Notes: generated by a model from the letters alone, not told the origin. DNA of 64,000 nt from Thinopyrum elongatum (GCA_011799875.1 CM022301.1:14606443-14670442); one strand, 5' to 3'; shown: positions 1-10,882, counted from the stretch's first letter. Numbers and translations: made by a program.

Positions 1-476
1 CACCGAAAAATTATTTTTAAAGTAAAGTTCTTCATAAACTAGTGATTCACACAAAATTCAAATAATTCAAATTTAAACTATCCAAATTTGAAAACTACTG
101 GCTCTAACAGAAAGTTTATAATTTTTTTACCTAAAGCAAAAAGATTCACAAAGAAACTCTAAATAAAGCAAAAACAACTCAGAAACAAAAGAAAATAAAT
201 AAAGAAGAAAACAATTTTTTTTTTAAAAAGCCCGCCTACTGGGTCACAACGGCCTGCATACGACTAGTAACCCAACCTGTAATTGGGCCAGGATGCAGGC
301 CCGCGAGACCCAGTTGGCCCACAGGGCAACACAGATGAGGTATAGGTCCAGAAGGCCTGCTTTAGAGAGGAGCTCGAAGGAGCAGCCGCAGCTGGGTTTA
401 TAAACCAGTGCGGCTGCCCTTCGCTGGGCGAGGTGGGACTAAACTTGGTGCACCGCGGCTGTGGCAGCGCACCACC

Positions 477-647
477 TTTAGTCGCGGTTGGTGGCTCCAA
501 CCGCGACTAAAGGCCCCCCTTTAGTACCGGTTGGAGCCACCAACCATGACTAAATGTGGTGCGCTTCCCGCCGCTTCGGCTGGCCAAAAGTGATCTTTAG
601 TCCCGGTTGATGGTTCCAACCGGGACTAAAGGTCCCTCCTATATATA
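477..647 (+). promoter_or_regulatory. Internal promoter of E gene 2 with subterminal-type hairpins (unit 1)
   Basis: Three inverted repeats of the TTTAGTCCCGGTTGG type lie at about 477-512, 520-554 and 596-631. A TATA box (TATATATA) at 640-647 follows directly, then a leader. The same repeat type borders the element's 3' end at 2975-3178. In En/Spm, TNPA binds subterminal repeats and also affects the element promoter, so this block may be the control region of the second transcription unit. That role is inferred. Confidence 0.6.
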
Positions 648-880
648 CAACACTTATGAATTTTTCAGTTTCCCTCTGCGTCTTCGTCTCTTCGAACAGA
701 GGACATCGTCGACGCCCCGACGCGCCGCCAGGCTGCCCCGACGCCGTCGCGCCCACGCCGCCCCCGACGCGCCGCCCCGCGTCGCCGCCCCCGTCACGCG
801 CGGCCCCCCCGTCGCCTCGCCTCGCCAGCCATCGCCCCGCTGTGAGCCCCTGCCGCCATGGCCGCCCTCCCATCGATCGA

Positions 881-1165
881 ACCCGCACACACACACACAT
901 GCATGAACACACACACGCACACACACACACACATTTTCTTATTTTCTGTTTTTCTGCTTTTTAGTTTTTTATACTTTTAGTTATAGAAATGTTAGATGAA
1001 TTAGATATATAAATGTTAGATGAATGTTTTTTTAGTTTTTTATACTTTTAGTTATAGAAATGTTAGATGAATGTTTTTTAGTTTTTTATACTTTTAGTTA
1101 TATAGAAATGCTAGATATATAAATGTTAGATGAATCTTTTTTAGTTTTTTATACTTTTAGTTATG
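881..1165. repeat. CA microsatellite and AT-rich tandem repeat in the E leader
   Basis: A (CA)n tract interrupted by GCATGAA covers about 881-933. It is followed at about 960-1165 by several imperfect copies of a 50-65 bp unit containing TTTTTAGTTTTTTATAC and AAATGTTAGATGAA. The tract lies in the untranslated part of gene 2, and the same structure is at 10285-10575. I see no coding potential here. Confidence 0.75.
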
Positions 1166-1364
1166 TATTTGCAAAATCAAGTGAAAAAGAATTACAAAAA
1201 TCAAGTGTGGATTAATTTGCATATAGGTTTTTTATGTCATAGGTAGAATGGTCTTTTGAATAGAATAGTAAACTTAGTAAACGTATATGTTTTTTGAATA
1301 TAGGTTTTCCAATATAAATTTTTATGTCATTATCACTTTGTCATCAAAGAATGCTATACTTTTT

Positions 1365-1455
1365 AGGAGGATTGTTGATTCATTTCCATTCCGACAAATT
1401 TTAGGCGCTCGATATGTCCTATTTTAGCAAAGGTCATGCCGTAATTTTTGATCTT
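1365..1455 (+). other. Conserved pre-ATG leader block (unit 1)
   Basis: This block contains GATTCATTTCCATTCCGAC, then GGCGCTCGATATGTCC and GCAAAGGTCATGCCG, and ends about 25 bp before the predicted ATG. Close relatives precede both genes of element A (5213-5325, 14605-14717, 18640-18812) although A has unrelated terminal repeats. It reads partly open in several frames, but no frame looks like a real protein. It is better viewed as a noncoding leader or splice-control block. Confidence 0.6.
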
Positions 1456-1478
1456 TGAATTATGAACATATATAGGAA

Positions 1479-2675
1479 ATGTCTGACGACGATAAGATCC
1501 CCGAGTGCGATGACTGTACCGACGACGGGGGTATGTGCGACAGACCGCACCTAGATAACGGTACATGCTTCTCCCTCATGCTTAAGGAGGGCTTCGAAGG
1601 TTTTACGGTATGTAACTTCAGTGGCACGTGTTTCTTCTGAATTAAGCATGGCTTAAGATTTTTGCTTTAACGTGTAATTTCCATTTATTATAATTTGACT
1701 AGTGCATACCCTGCTATGCAAGACCATATGTCCTTGAGAAGCTATCTTTCGAAGAGATGTCCAAGGTGGACACGAAGATAGCTCACCTTAAAACGAAACA
1801 TGGTTCCGATTTTGAGGTTCAGATCATAAATGAAGTAGGTCACACTCATTTTGGATGTTCAAATTGGGAAGGATTATGCAAGGCCTATGGATTCGAGGAG
1901 GATATGAAAATAACATTCGATCTTGGCAATCCGGAAGATGAAAACATTTGGCTGGATCCTAACATGATTCCGATTCTACCCCCGTGTGAGTTTGTTAAAC
2001 ACATTTGTTAAATAATTTATATTCCTTATCTAAAAATACTTGTTATTCATACCTGCTGAACTTGTTTTTTATAATTGACAGCTTATTTTCTCTCTTCCCA
2101 AGAAAAACAAAAGATAATAGACGACACCTACTACAGTCATGGCGCAGAGCTAACTTGGGAGGAGAAGAAATATCTTATCTCCTTTGTTAAAGACGTTCTA
2201 CAACTTAAGATCATCTATGGAGTTGGGAAAAATTATGGTAAATACGTGCCACTAGTCCACGAGTTGTGCGATGCTAACATTCATGCTAGTATCATGGTAA
2301 GATTTTTACTATTGTGTCACTAGTTAGTCCATCTTTTTCATACATTCTTCTGAAGTAAACTTCATTGCTAACTATATATGTTACTATTATGCTCTTCAAC
2401 AGAAGCTCCCGGATGTGGTTGTGCCTCCATTTAGGTTTGTGGAAGGTGAGATGACAGTTGTTTACGTACGACCATGGTCGGAGGGTCTCAAATATGCATA
2501 CTCGACCTCTAAAACAGATAGAGGCCTCAAAATCAAGGCTTGGAGAAAAATAGTGCTGAGCGAAGGCCACAAAATGGAGACAGTTGGATCTCTATGTTGC
2601 ATAACGGAGAAGGAGGGGTTTTTTCTGTTTTATGCTATGCTACCCGAGAGTAGTAGGTCCTGCTACCTTACCTAG
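1479..2675 (+). CDS. E gene 2: B3-like two-domain protein, intact (unit 1)
   Basis: Four exons join in frame with GT-AG introns: 1479-1607, 1703-1985, 2082-2296 and 2403-2675, giving 299 residues. The N-terminus is acidic and Cys-rich (CDDC, MCDRPH). Residues of about 75-140 carry THFGCSNWEGLCKAYGF followed by ITFDLG, resembling the second half of a B3 DNA-binding barrel. The C-terminal part (VVVPPF, VVYVRPWSEGLKYAYS, LKIKAWRKIV, GFFLFYAMLPES) looks like a second B3-like domain. The gene occupies the place where sister elements B and D carry a Transposase_24/Ulp1 gene, so it may be the repeat-binding TNPA-like partner of the transposase; that is inference. The B3 assignment was made by eye. 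The start follows the conserved leader. The unit-2 copy (10883-12088) is broken. Confidence 0.6.
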
Positions 2676-2974
2676 TAGTGGTTAACTTATGATGATCATA
2701 ATGGTGAGATTGTTATATCACTATGATTAAGATGAGTTGTATATATGACTACGATGATGATGAGTTGTTATATATATCATTATGATGATGATATGAGTTG
2801 TATATCATTAGGGTGGAAGAAACACATATTAGATTAAAGTGGATGTATCGAAGTGACCAAGTTGAATATATAGGAATATATGTAGCGTAAAATATGTTTG
2901 AAATGAAAAAGAATTAAATGCAAAACACAAAACTAAAATGAAAAATAAATCATAAACCCATAAACCCCTAAACC

Positions 2975-3178
2975 TTTTAGTCCCGGTTGGTGTTACCAAC
3001 CGGGACTAAAGGTCTCCCAGCCCCCGGCGCGGGGTTGTGCCACGTGGTGGGCCTTTGGTCCCGGTTCGTGTTGAACCGGGACTAGGGGGGGCTTTAGTCC
3101 CCACCCTTTAGTGCCGGTTCCAGAACCGGCACTAAAGGGCCTTACGAACCGGGACTAAAGCCCAATTCTGCATTAGTG
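2975..3178. repeat. 3' subterminal repeats and terminus of E (unit 1)
   Basis: Several inverted copies of the CCCGGTT / AACCGGGACTAAAG motif precede the CATTAGTG end. Each pair could form a hairpin. In CACTA elements such repeats are transposase-cofactor binding sites. The unit-2 equivalent at 12378-12571 has lost about 12 bp from its first hairpin. Confidence 0.75.
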
Positions 3179-3344
3179 ATCTGATGCTGCTATGAAATGC
3201 ATTATGCACATGGCGTAGGTGGTCAACCTAAGACTTGCTACAAATAAAGATAACATAAAAACAAAAGGACAAATCTTTGTAGGAAGGGCCAAAGGACGAC
3301 ATTCATCGCTTGAAATGTCGACGTCGTGTTCATCAAGCTGAAAG
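3179..3344 (-). pseudogene. Ty3/gypsy reverse-transcriptase remnant, downstream half (unit 1)
   Basis: Read on the minus strand, this stretch encodes a recognisable RT core piece (STFQAMNVVLWPFLQRF, then VLLFL). It is truncated on one side by the CACTA end at 3178 and on the other by the LTR element starting at 3345. The upstream half of the same RT is preserved at 25055-25237, beyond the LTR element. No surrounding gag, integrase or LTR of this gypsy element is visible. Confidence 0.65.
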
Positions 3345-4351
3345 TGTTAGAATAAATCCGAGGCACATAGTTGATCTACCGAGGACCAAGCAATCACACA
3401 AGAACGACACCGAGATTTGTTAACGAGGTTCACCAATATGGCTACATCCCCGGGGCTTGACTACGGGCGCTCCTCCCCGTGGCACAGTCACAATACCTCA
3501 CCCGGTCGCCCTGGACGCCGGCACATGCCGCCGGCTTCCCGTGTGTTCCTGTGCTATTATGTTGGCATATGTTACATCGTGTGTCTACCCTCGCTATATA
3601 TGAGAGGCCTAGGATACAAGTGTCCTACTAGGACACGACTCCATATCCTATCTAAATACAATACTACTCAAAGTCCAACTGTAACCTACCTTGTACATAA
3701 TATTCGACACAACTCTAACAAACTTCACCTTGACGAATATTCTCCACCATCATGAATTCGTCAATACGTCAAACTTCCATGTACATTGGATTTGAGCTTA
3801 TCCCATGAGTACCGCTGCTACTCCAGAGACTCCATGTGACCCCACCTGCAACTTGTAGTCCCTCCTTTTCTTGATCACAGTCAACACTCGAGCAAAATTA
3901 AGTTCCTTATTACTCTAGTTTGTGCTCCCAACTTCCAGAGTATCCATCCAACGCTATCACACACTGATCATTGACCTGCGTGAAGTGAACAACTCACATA
4001 TTGGGTGTCACGCATAAGAGTTACCTGAACTCAACATCACCACTCCTTTCTTGACCGTCTGTCTGAAAACATGAAGGAATTTCACCATTGCTTGTAGTCA
4101 TCCCAAGTCAAATTCGCAGTTGTCTCACCACATGTATGACCACCAGAGCCCTGGCCCGTCTCCATGTCCCGTGCTAACCGCACACCTCGCCGCTATTATG
4201 GCGTCGAGCCTCCGCTATCCCGGTCGAGTCTCAGGGGTCGCAAACCCGCACCACTCAACCCCCACTACAGAGTATCACCGATCATCACCGACCGATGACG
4301 AGTTTCATGCTTCCATCAGACCATTGGGCTCTAGTCCGAACCACGTGTCAC
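3345..4351 (-). mobile_element. Small Copia-like LTR element, unit-1 fragment
   Basis: A 376-bp LTR occupies 3345-3720, bounded by TGTTAG and CTAACA and preceded by GAAAG, the target duplication seen complete in unit 2. Internal non-coding sequence follows to 4351, where CACTA element A is inserted. The element points to the minus strand: the primer-binding side is to the right in the complete copies. The right part was lost at the tandem-duplication junction. There are no gag or pol motifs. Confidence 0.75.
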
Positions 4352-5212
4352 CACTACTAGGGAAAACCTTATACAGAGAATCTTAGCAGCAGCGTGGTAC
4401 AGGAAGAGGCGCTACTACTAATTAGCAGTAGCGAGGGAAAAAAACAGGCGCTACTGCTACTGACTTAGCAGTAGCGCGGCTCGGTGGAATCACGCTGCTA
4501 CTAAAATTGACCGACCGTTCCCGCCACCCTAGGTTTAGCAGCAGCGCGCTCTAGCTAACCGCACTACTGATAAAGTAATAGTAGCAGCGCGCTTTTTTTG
4601 GGTGACGCTACTGCTAATTTTGAAACTGGCCACATGGCGGGCCCCTCTTAGCAGTAGCGCGTGTGTCAGAAGCGCGCTGCTGCTATCTTATTAGCAGCAG
4701 CGCGGTTTACGACCAGCGCTACTGCTAAGCCGCAGCATATACCACCTTTTCCCTCCCCCCTCCCCCTCCCACCTGCTCTCTCCCTCACTTTGCTTCTTCC
4801 TCACTACTTCTCCCCCCATTACTCTCCTTCTTCTACCTACCTTTCTCTCTCTTTATTACTCCTAGCTAACTACACCACCTCCATTAATGCATCTCCTTTC
4901 TCTTTTTCCTTCCCCCTCCACTAGTTGAAGTTGTCTCCTCCCAAACTAGCTAGCTAGGTAGATGTAGCATTTAGTGAAGTGACCTATGTAACCCCTAACT
5001 AGATCTAGCCTTGTTAAGAAGAGCTTTGTCCACTTTTTATCTCCCTACTACATCATCATCTCCACCGTGTGCTCGATCTCGAGATAGGTGATTAAAAATT
5101 TATGCTTTTGCAAGAATGGAAATATGTGTATGTGTGTGCGATATGACATAATCGGGCGATATGATGGAAATTGTGTGTGTGGCATGAGTTGACGTCGAAT
5201 TGTGCTTGTGAG

Positions 5213-5325
5213 TTGCCTATGTTTTGCCGAAATGTCGATTTATTTCCGTTTCAGCGAATTCCGGGCAAACTCTATATGTCCTATTTTTAGGGAAGGTCAT
5301 GCCGAAATTTTGTATGACTTTGATG
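5213..5325 (+). other. Conserved pre-ATG leader block before A transposase (unit 1)
   Basis: Same leader type as at 1365-1455, here with TTGCCGAAATGTCGAT, CTATATGTCCTATTTTTAG and GAAGGTCATGCCGAAAT. It lies about 50-70 bp upstream of the transposase start. An AG splice acceptor (CCGTGCAG, 5363-5370) sits between it and the coding region, so it may be in the first intron or in the leader. Confidence 0.55.
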
Positions 5326-5376
5326 CATGCACGCATTTTTATAATCAATTTGTTTATTATTACCGTGCAGGCGTTC

Positions 5377-6106
5377 ATGATGGTCAGTGGAATGATGGTG
5401 GACAGGTGGTTGCGGTCGGCGGTGCAGGACATGAAAGAAAATAACCTGACAAAGGTTTTATGTCCGTGTCAAAGATGCAAAGGACGAGTTTGGCTCGACC
5501 CCTATGACGATGGTCGTGTCGAAGCGCACCTGCTCATGACTGGTTTCATGGATGGCTATACTCGGTGGATAATTGAAGACGAGGATGATGATGTTGAGGA
5601 CGCCGACGGGGCAGGCAATGACGACACGGGGCAAGACGAAGAGATGATCGATAATGGAGGCGGGGAAGAGGCCGGACATGGCGGCGGAGAAGGGGCCGGA
5701 CATGGCGGCGGAGAAGGGGCTGGACATGGCGGCGGAGAGAACGTGGACTCCACGCCGCAGAGTTCGTCGGTACTAAGTTCAATCGTGCGGGACCCTCATG
5801 TTCAAGCACTGCTTCACAAGGAGACCAGTACTGAGAGAGCTGCTTCTAGAGAGGAGGCCAAGCTGCAGCAACTGGTGGTAGACTCGAACACTCCATTGTA
5901 TCATGGTTGCAATCCTGAGGTGACCCGCTTGAGTTTCACGCTCCAACTCCTAAAGACGAAGGCTGAAAACAAATGGACCGACACTAGCCTCGATGAGCAT
6001 CTCAAGTACCTAAAGGATGTTCTTCCCGCGGGGAATCTTTGTCCTACTAGTGTGGATGAGGCCAAGAAGATCATGTGCCCTCTTGATCTGCCGCACGTTA
6101 GATACC
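5377..6106 (+). pseudogene. A TNP2 transposase, N-terminal fragment (unit 1)
   Basis: This encodes the transposase-associated domain (MMVDRWLRSAVQDM, LCPCQRCKGRVW, HLLMTGFMDGYTRW), an acidic Gly-rich linker with GHGGGEGA repeats, and the beginning of the Transposase_21 region, ending at LPHVRY. It is cut at 6106 by the tandem-duplication junction, after which only about 10 foreign residues remain in frame before a stop. It is almost identical to 14769-15498. It lacks the whole catalytic part. Confidence 0.8.
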
Positions 6107-6223
6107 TTGGTGAGCCTCTTGTTCTTATCTTTTTTATATAAAAAAAATCATGTTTGTGTGATTTAGATATATAGTTACTTGAATAATTTTCTTACCCGTA
6201 CGTTGTTTGTTATACATAGTGGC

Positions 6224-6677
6224 ATGGTTTTGATATCCGTCCCCGTCGGCCCTCGTCCTGTTTATGATTTGGATATGGTATATTCTCTTTTATAACTATT
6301 TGTTGCATTTCGTGTTTATGACAAATTATGCCCATCAAGTTGACATACATATTTTTATCTAGGAGGTATGTGAACCGGAAATTCCAATCGACATAGATAT
6401 TCTTGTCGAGAGGTTAAATTTAGTTGAAAATGAAAATGAGTATTTGAAAGAAAAATTGAAAAGAATTGAAGAAGAGAAGATGAAACTGGAGTTGTATGTT
6501 GCCGATGTCGTCGATGATCACAAGATCAAGATGGAGAAAATGCGCTTGAAGATTAGAAAGATTAGAAAATATGCCATTGATAGTGAGGCTTGGTATCATT
6601 ATGCTGTTGGATCAATTGTTACCTTAGTTGTGATCTTGATCGCATTTGTTGTTGTTGCATTTAAATGTTTTAGCTAG
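6224..6677 (+). CDS. Small coiled-coil tail-anchored protein of element E
   Basis: Two exons, 6224-6277 and 6363-6677 (GT-AG intron), give 122 residues. It starts MVLISVPVGPRPVYD. Residues of about 35-75 are a Glu/Lys/Leu-rich coiled coil (RLNLVENENEYLKEKL and so on). A basic stretch (RLKIRKIRKY) follows, then a single hydrophobic helix of about 20 residues near the C-terminus, giving a tail-anchored layout. A close homologue with identical exon structure is in element B (37384-37831), also just upstream of the transposase. Conservation of the reading frame between two elements supports a real protein. I know no assigned function. Membrane insertion is inferred from hydrophobicity. It may share a primary transcript with the transposase gene that starts 93 bp downstream. 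Confidence 0.7.
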
Positions 6678-6769
6678 AGAGTTTGTATGTTGTTTTATGA
6701 GAATAAGTGTGTATGAACTTTATGTATGAACTTGTATTAATTTGGTCTTTTCGGTGCTATGTAATGAAG

Positions 6770-8791
6770 ATGAGCCGGCAATGGATGTACGATGACCGAT
6801 GCTCTTCCCAGTTCGTTAATGGCGTGCGTACTTTTCTGCTTGCGGCTAAGGCAAACAAGAGGGCGGATGGTTTTATGTCTTGTCCATGTGCTAGCTGTAA
6901 GAATGATCGGAATTACTGTAAGTCAAGAACCATTCACGTCCACCTGTTTGAGTCCGGTTTCATGCCCCACTATAATGTTTGGACCAAGCACGGAGAAAGA
7001 CGGGTTATGATGGAAGACAATGAAGAAGAAGAGGACGACGACAGCTATCCTGGCCATGACGGGTTCCCTAAATACGATGGTACAACAATGGGGGAAGAAG
7101 CTGAACCGCCAATGCGGGAAGAAGCTGAAGAAGAGGCATCCGATGAGCCCGCTGATGATCTTGGTCGGACCATTGCCGATGCAAAGAGAAACTGCGCAAG
7201 TGAAAAGGAGAGGCTGAAGTTGCAGCGCATGTTAGAGGATCACAAGAAATCGTTGTACCCAAATTGCAAAGCTGACAAGAAAAAGCTGGGCACCACACTG
7301 GAATTGCTGCAATGGAAGGCAGAGAATGGTGTATCTAACAAGGGATTTGGAAAGTTGCTGATAATGTTAAAGAAGATACTTCCAAAGGACAACGAATTGC
7401 CCGACAGTACGTACGAACCAAAGAAGGCTGTCTGCCCTCTAGGATTAGAGGTGCAGAAGATACATGCATGCCCTAATGACTGCATCCTCTACCGCGGTGA
7501 GTACGTGGATTTGAATGCATGCCCGGTATGCGGTGCATTGCGCTATAAGATCAGCCGCGATGACCCTGGTGATGTCGATGGCGAGCGCCCCAGGAAGAAG
7601 ATTCCTGCCAAGGTGATGTGGTATGCTCCTATAATACCACGGTTGAAACGTTTGTTCCAAAACAAAGAGCATGCCAAGTTGATGCGATGGCACAAAGAAG
7701 ACCGTAAGAAAGACGGGAAGTTGAGAGTACCCGCTGACGGGTCGCAGTGGAGAAAAATCGAGAGGAAGTGGAGGGACTTTGCAGATGACGCAAGGAACGT
7801 ATGGTTTGGTCTAAGCGCAGATGGCATTAATCCTTTTGGGGAGCATAGCAGCAATCATAGCACCTGGCCTGTGACTCTATGTATGTATAACCTTCCTCCT
7901 TGGTTCTGCATGAAGCAGAAGTACATTATGATGCCAGTGCTCATCCAAGGCCCTAAGCAACCCGACAACGACATTAATGTGTACCTAAGGCCATTAGTTG
8001 AAGAACTCTTACAGCTGTGGAATGAAAAAGGTGTACGTGCGTGGGATGAGCACAATCAGGAAGAATTTGACCTACATGCGTTGCTGTTTGTGACCATCAA
8101 TGATTGGCCTGCTCTCAGTAACCTTTCAGGACAGACAAACAAGGGATACCGCGCATGCACGCACTGTTTGGATGATACCGACAGTATATATTTGGATAAT
8201 TGTAAGAAGAATGTGTACCTAGGACATCGTCGATTTCTTCCGAGCAGGCATCCCGTAAGAAAGAAAGGCAAGCATTTCAAAGGTGAGGCAGATCACTGGA
8301 CGAAGCCTCGCCACCGTACTGGTGATGATGTACATGATATGGTCAAGGATTTAAAGGTAATCTTTGGAAAGGGTCCTGGCGGACAAGCTGTTCCGAATGA
8401 CACGGACGGACGCGCACCCATGTGGAAGAAGAAATCTATATTTTGGGACCTACCCTATTGGAAAGACCTAGAGGTCCGATCTGTAATCGACGTGATGCAC
8501 GTGACGAAGAATCTTTGCGTGACCCTGCTTGGCTTCTTGGGCGTGTATGGGAAGACAAAAAATACAACAGAGGCACGGGAGGACCGGCAACGTATGCACG
8601 GAAAAGACGGCATATATCAGGGTCATGCCAGCTACGCTCTTACCAAAGAAGAGAAGGAAATCTTCTTTGAATGCCTGCTCAGTATGAAAGTCCCGTCTGG
8701 CTTCTCGTCGAATATAAAGGGAATAATAAATTTTCAACCCTTTCCGACTTCATTTGCTTTTTTTCATGCATTTACTGATTTTTTGAGCTAA
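6770..8791 (+). pseudogene. E TNP2-type transposase, C-terminally truncated
   Basis: This is an open frame of 673 codons from ATG 6770. The start is chosen because MSRQWMYDDRCSSQFVNGV is the usual beginning of the transposase-associated domain. An acidic linker follows, then a zinc-type motif (HACPNDCILYRG, ACPVCGALRY), the Transposase_21 region (SADGINPFG, SNHSTWPV, KKKSIFWDLPYWKDLEVR, VIDVMHVTKNLC) and the first residues of DUF4218 (FFECLLSMKVPSGFSSNIKG). At about 8730 it runs into an inverted repeat array and ends with about 20 foreign residues. Most of DUF4218 and all of DUF4216 are missing. The catalytic core is free of stops, unlike the copies in A and B. The family binds CACTA ends and cuts DNA in the nucleus. 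A truncated protein could be made but is unlikely to be fully active. Confidence 0.75.
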
Positions 8792-9340
8792 ATGACCCTG
8801 AAATTGAAAAGAACTACAAATGAACTTTGAAAAGGTTGAAAGTTGGCATGGTATCATCATTTCACCCACATAGCATGTGCTAAAAAATTGAGAGGGTTAC
8901 GGCAAAAACTAGATGCACTTCGTGTACAAAATGGACAATCTCTTTCGAAGTATCAGGGTTTCGGACGAAAACTCATCTGTTAGAAAGGCATTTCATTTTT
9001 AAACTTATTTCAACTCCAGACTTTTTGTCCATTCAGTATGCACCATTCAAAGCCATGCCATCAATTTTCAACCCTTTCCGGCTTCATTTGCTATTTTTCA
9101 TGCATTTACTGATTTTTTTAGCTAAATGACCCTGAAATTGAAAAGCAGTACAAATGAAGTCTGAAAAGGTTGAAAGTTGGCATGCTATCATCATTTCACC
9201 CACATAGTATGTGCTAAAAAGTTGAGAGTGTTACGGTAAAAACTGGATGCACTTCGTGTACAAAATGGACAATCTCTTTCGAAGTATCAGGGTTTCGGAC
9301 GAAAACTCAACTGTTACGAAGGCATTTCATTTTTTTAAAT
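8731..9340 (-). repeat. 330-bp tandem array, inverted relative to the B/D arrays
   Basis: Two copies of a unit of about 330 bp carry TTTTCAACCCTTTCC, CACCCACATAGCATGTGC and TCTTTCGAAGTATCAGGG. The same unit lies after the transposase gene in B (41376-42110, three copies) and D (61590-61870), but there it is in the opposite orientation to the transposase. Here it directly abuts the truncated transposase frame, pointing to an inversion plus deletion. No coding capacity is seen. 9341-9887 is AT-rich leader-flanking sequence without a gene. Confidence 0.75.
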
Positions 9341-9887
9341 AACCTAAGAATTACCAAATTGAATATAATGATAAAACACACTAATATTAAACAGAAGAAA
9401 AAAGAATCACCGAAAAATTATTTTTAAAGTAAAGTTATTCACAAACTAGTGATTCACACAAAATTCAAATAATTCAAATTTAAACTATCCAAATTTGAAA
9501 ACTACTGGCTCTAACAGAAAGTTTATAATTTTTTTACCTAAAGCAAAAAGATTCACAAAGAAACTCTAAATAAAGCAAAAAACAACTCAGAAACAAAAGA
9601 AAATAAGTAAAGAAAAAAACAAATTTTTCTTTAAAAAAAAGCCCGCCTACTGGGTCACAACGGCCTGCATACGACTAGTAACCCAACCTGTAATTGGGCC
9701 AGGATGCAGGCCCGCGAGACCCAGTTGGCCCACAGAGCAACACAGATGAGGTATAGGTCCAGAAGGCCTGCTTTAGAGAGGAGCTCGAAGGAGCAGCCGC
9801 AGCTGGGTTTATAAACCAGTGCGGCTGCCCTTCGCTGGGCGAGGTGGGACTAAACTTGGTGCACCGCGGCTGTGGCAGCGCACCACC

Positions 9888-10058
9888 TTTAGTCGCGGTT
9901 GGTGGCTCCAACCGCGACTAAAGGCCCCCCTTTAGTACCGGTTGGAGCCACCAACCACGACTAAATGTGGTGCGCTTCCTGCCGCTTCGGCTGGCCAAAA
10001 GTGATCTTTAGTCCCGGTTGATGGTTCCAATCGGGACTAAAGGTCCCTCCTATATATA
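9888..10058 (+). promoter_or_regulatory. Internal promoter of E gene 2 with subterminal-type hairpins (unit 2)
   Basis: Duplicate of 477-647: three CCGGTT-type hairpins followed by TATATATA at 10051-10058. One arm base in the last hairpin differs (CCAATCGGG against CCAACCGGG), slightly weakening pairing. Confidence 0.6.
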
Positions 10059-10284
10059 CAACACTTATGAATTTTTCAGTTTCCCTCTGCGTCTTCGTCT
10101 CTTCGAACAGAGGACATCGTCGACGCGCCGCCAGGCTGCCCCGACGCCGTCGCGCCCACGCCGCCCCCGACGCGCCGCCCCCCGTCGCCGCCCGCGTCAT
10201 GCGCCGCCCCCCCGTCGCCTCGCCTCGCCAGCCATCGCCCCGCTGTGAGCCCCTGCCGCCATGGCCGCCCTCCCATCGATCGAA

Positions 10285-10575
10285 CCCGCACACACACACA
10301 CACATGCATGAACACACACACGCACACACACACACACACATTTTCTTATTTTCTGTTTTTCTGTTTTTTAGTTTTTTATACTTTTAGTTATATAAATGTT
10401 AGATGAATTAGATATATAAATGTTAGATGAATGTTTTTTTAGTTTTTTATACTTTTAGTTATAGAAATGTTAGATGAATGTTTTTTAGTTTTTTATACTT
10501 TTAGTTATATAGAAATGCTAGATATATAAATGTTAGATGAATCTTTTTAATTTTTTATACTTTTAGTTATGTATT
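10285..10575. repeat. CA microsatellite and AT-rich tandem repeat (unit 2)
   Basis: Duplicate of 881-1165. The CA tract is a few units longer, as expected for a slippage-prone repeat. The upstream GC-rich leader (about 10100-10285) differs from unit 1 by small indels around GACGCGCCGCC. Confidence 0.75.
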
Positions 10576-10767
10576 TGCAAAATCAAGTGAAAAAGAATTA
10601 CAAAAATCAAGTGTGGATTAATTTGCATATAGAGTTTTTATGTCATAGGTAGAATGGTCTTTTGAATAGAATAGTAAACTAGTAATCGTATAGGTTTTTT
10701 GAATATAGGTTTACAATATAAATTTTTATGTCATTATCACTTTGTCATCAAATAATGCTATACTTTT

Positions 10768-10858
10768 TAGGAGGATTGTTGATCCATTTCCATTCCGACA
10801 AATTTTAGGCGCTCGATATGTCCTATTTTAGCAAAGGTCATGCCGTAATTTTTGATCT
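10768..10858 (+). other. Conserved pre-ATG leader block (unit 2)
   Basis: Duplicate of the leader block at 1365-1455, with the same GGCGCTCGATATGTCC core, ending 25 bp before the ATG of the broken B3-like gene. Confidence 0.55.
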
Positions 10859-10882
10859 TTGAATTATGAACATATATAGGAA

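Larger units (their letters stand above)
1..3178 (+). mobile_element. CACTA element E, unit-1 copy, 3' part
   Basis: This is the right part of a CACTA DNA transposon whose left part lies outside the window. It ends at 3178 with CATTAGTG, the reverse complement of a CACTAATGCAGAA terminus, and is followed by ATC, the probable 3-bp target duplication; the matching left copy is not visible. Inside are an internal promoter with hairpin repeats, a GC-rich leader, a CA microsatellite, an AT-rich tandem repeat, an intact four-exon gene and 3' subterminal repeats. The block is repeated at 9408-12571. Positions 1-240 are AT-rich with no gene. Confidence 0.85.
4352..6106 (+). mobile_element. CACTA element A, truncated unit-1 copy
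   Basis: It starts with CACTACTAGGGAAAA at 4352, preceded by target bases CAC. 4352-4730 is a dense field of TTAGCAGTAGCGC / GCGCTACTGCTAA repeats, the subterminal region. A pyrimidine-rich leader follows (about 4740-4925), then a conserved leader block and the start of the transposase gene. It stops abruptly at 6106, where it joins unrelated element E sequence. That is the junction of the tandem duplication. Confidence 0.85.

Noticed and set aside
550..964. Overlapping Arg/Pro/Cys-Val-rich ORFs on both strands around the CA repeat (also 9961-10387)
   Set aside because: They are generated by GC-rich leader and (CA)n sequence in several frames at once and have no domain features.
4120..4386. 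Pro/Ser-rich ORF (also 13513-13779)
   Set aside because: It lies in the non-coding interior of the LTR element and crosses into the CACTA terminus; it has no Copia gag or pol motif.
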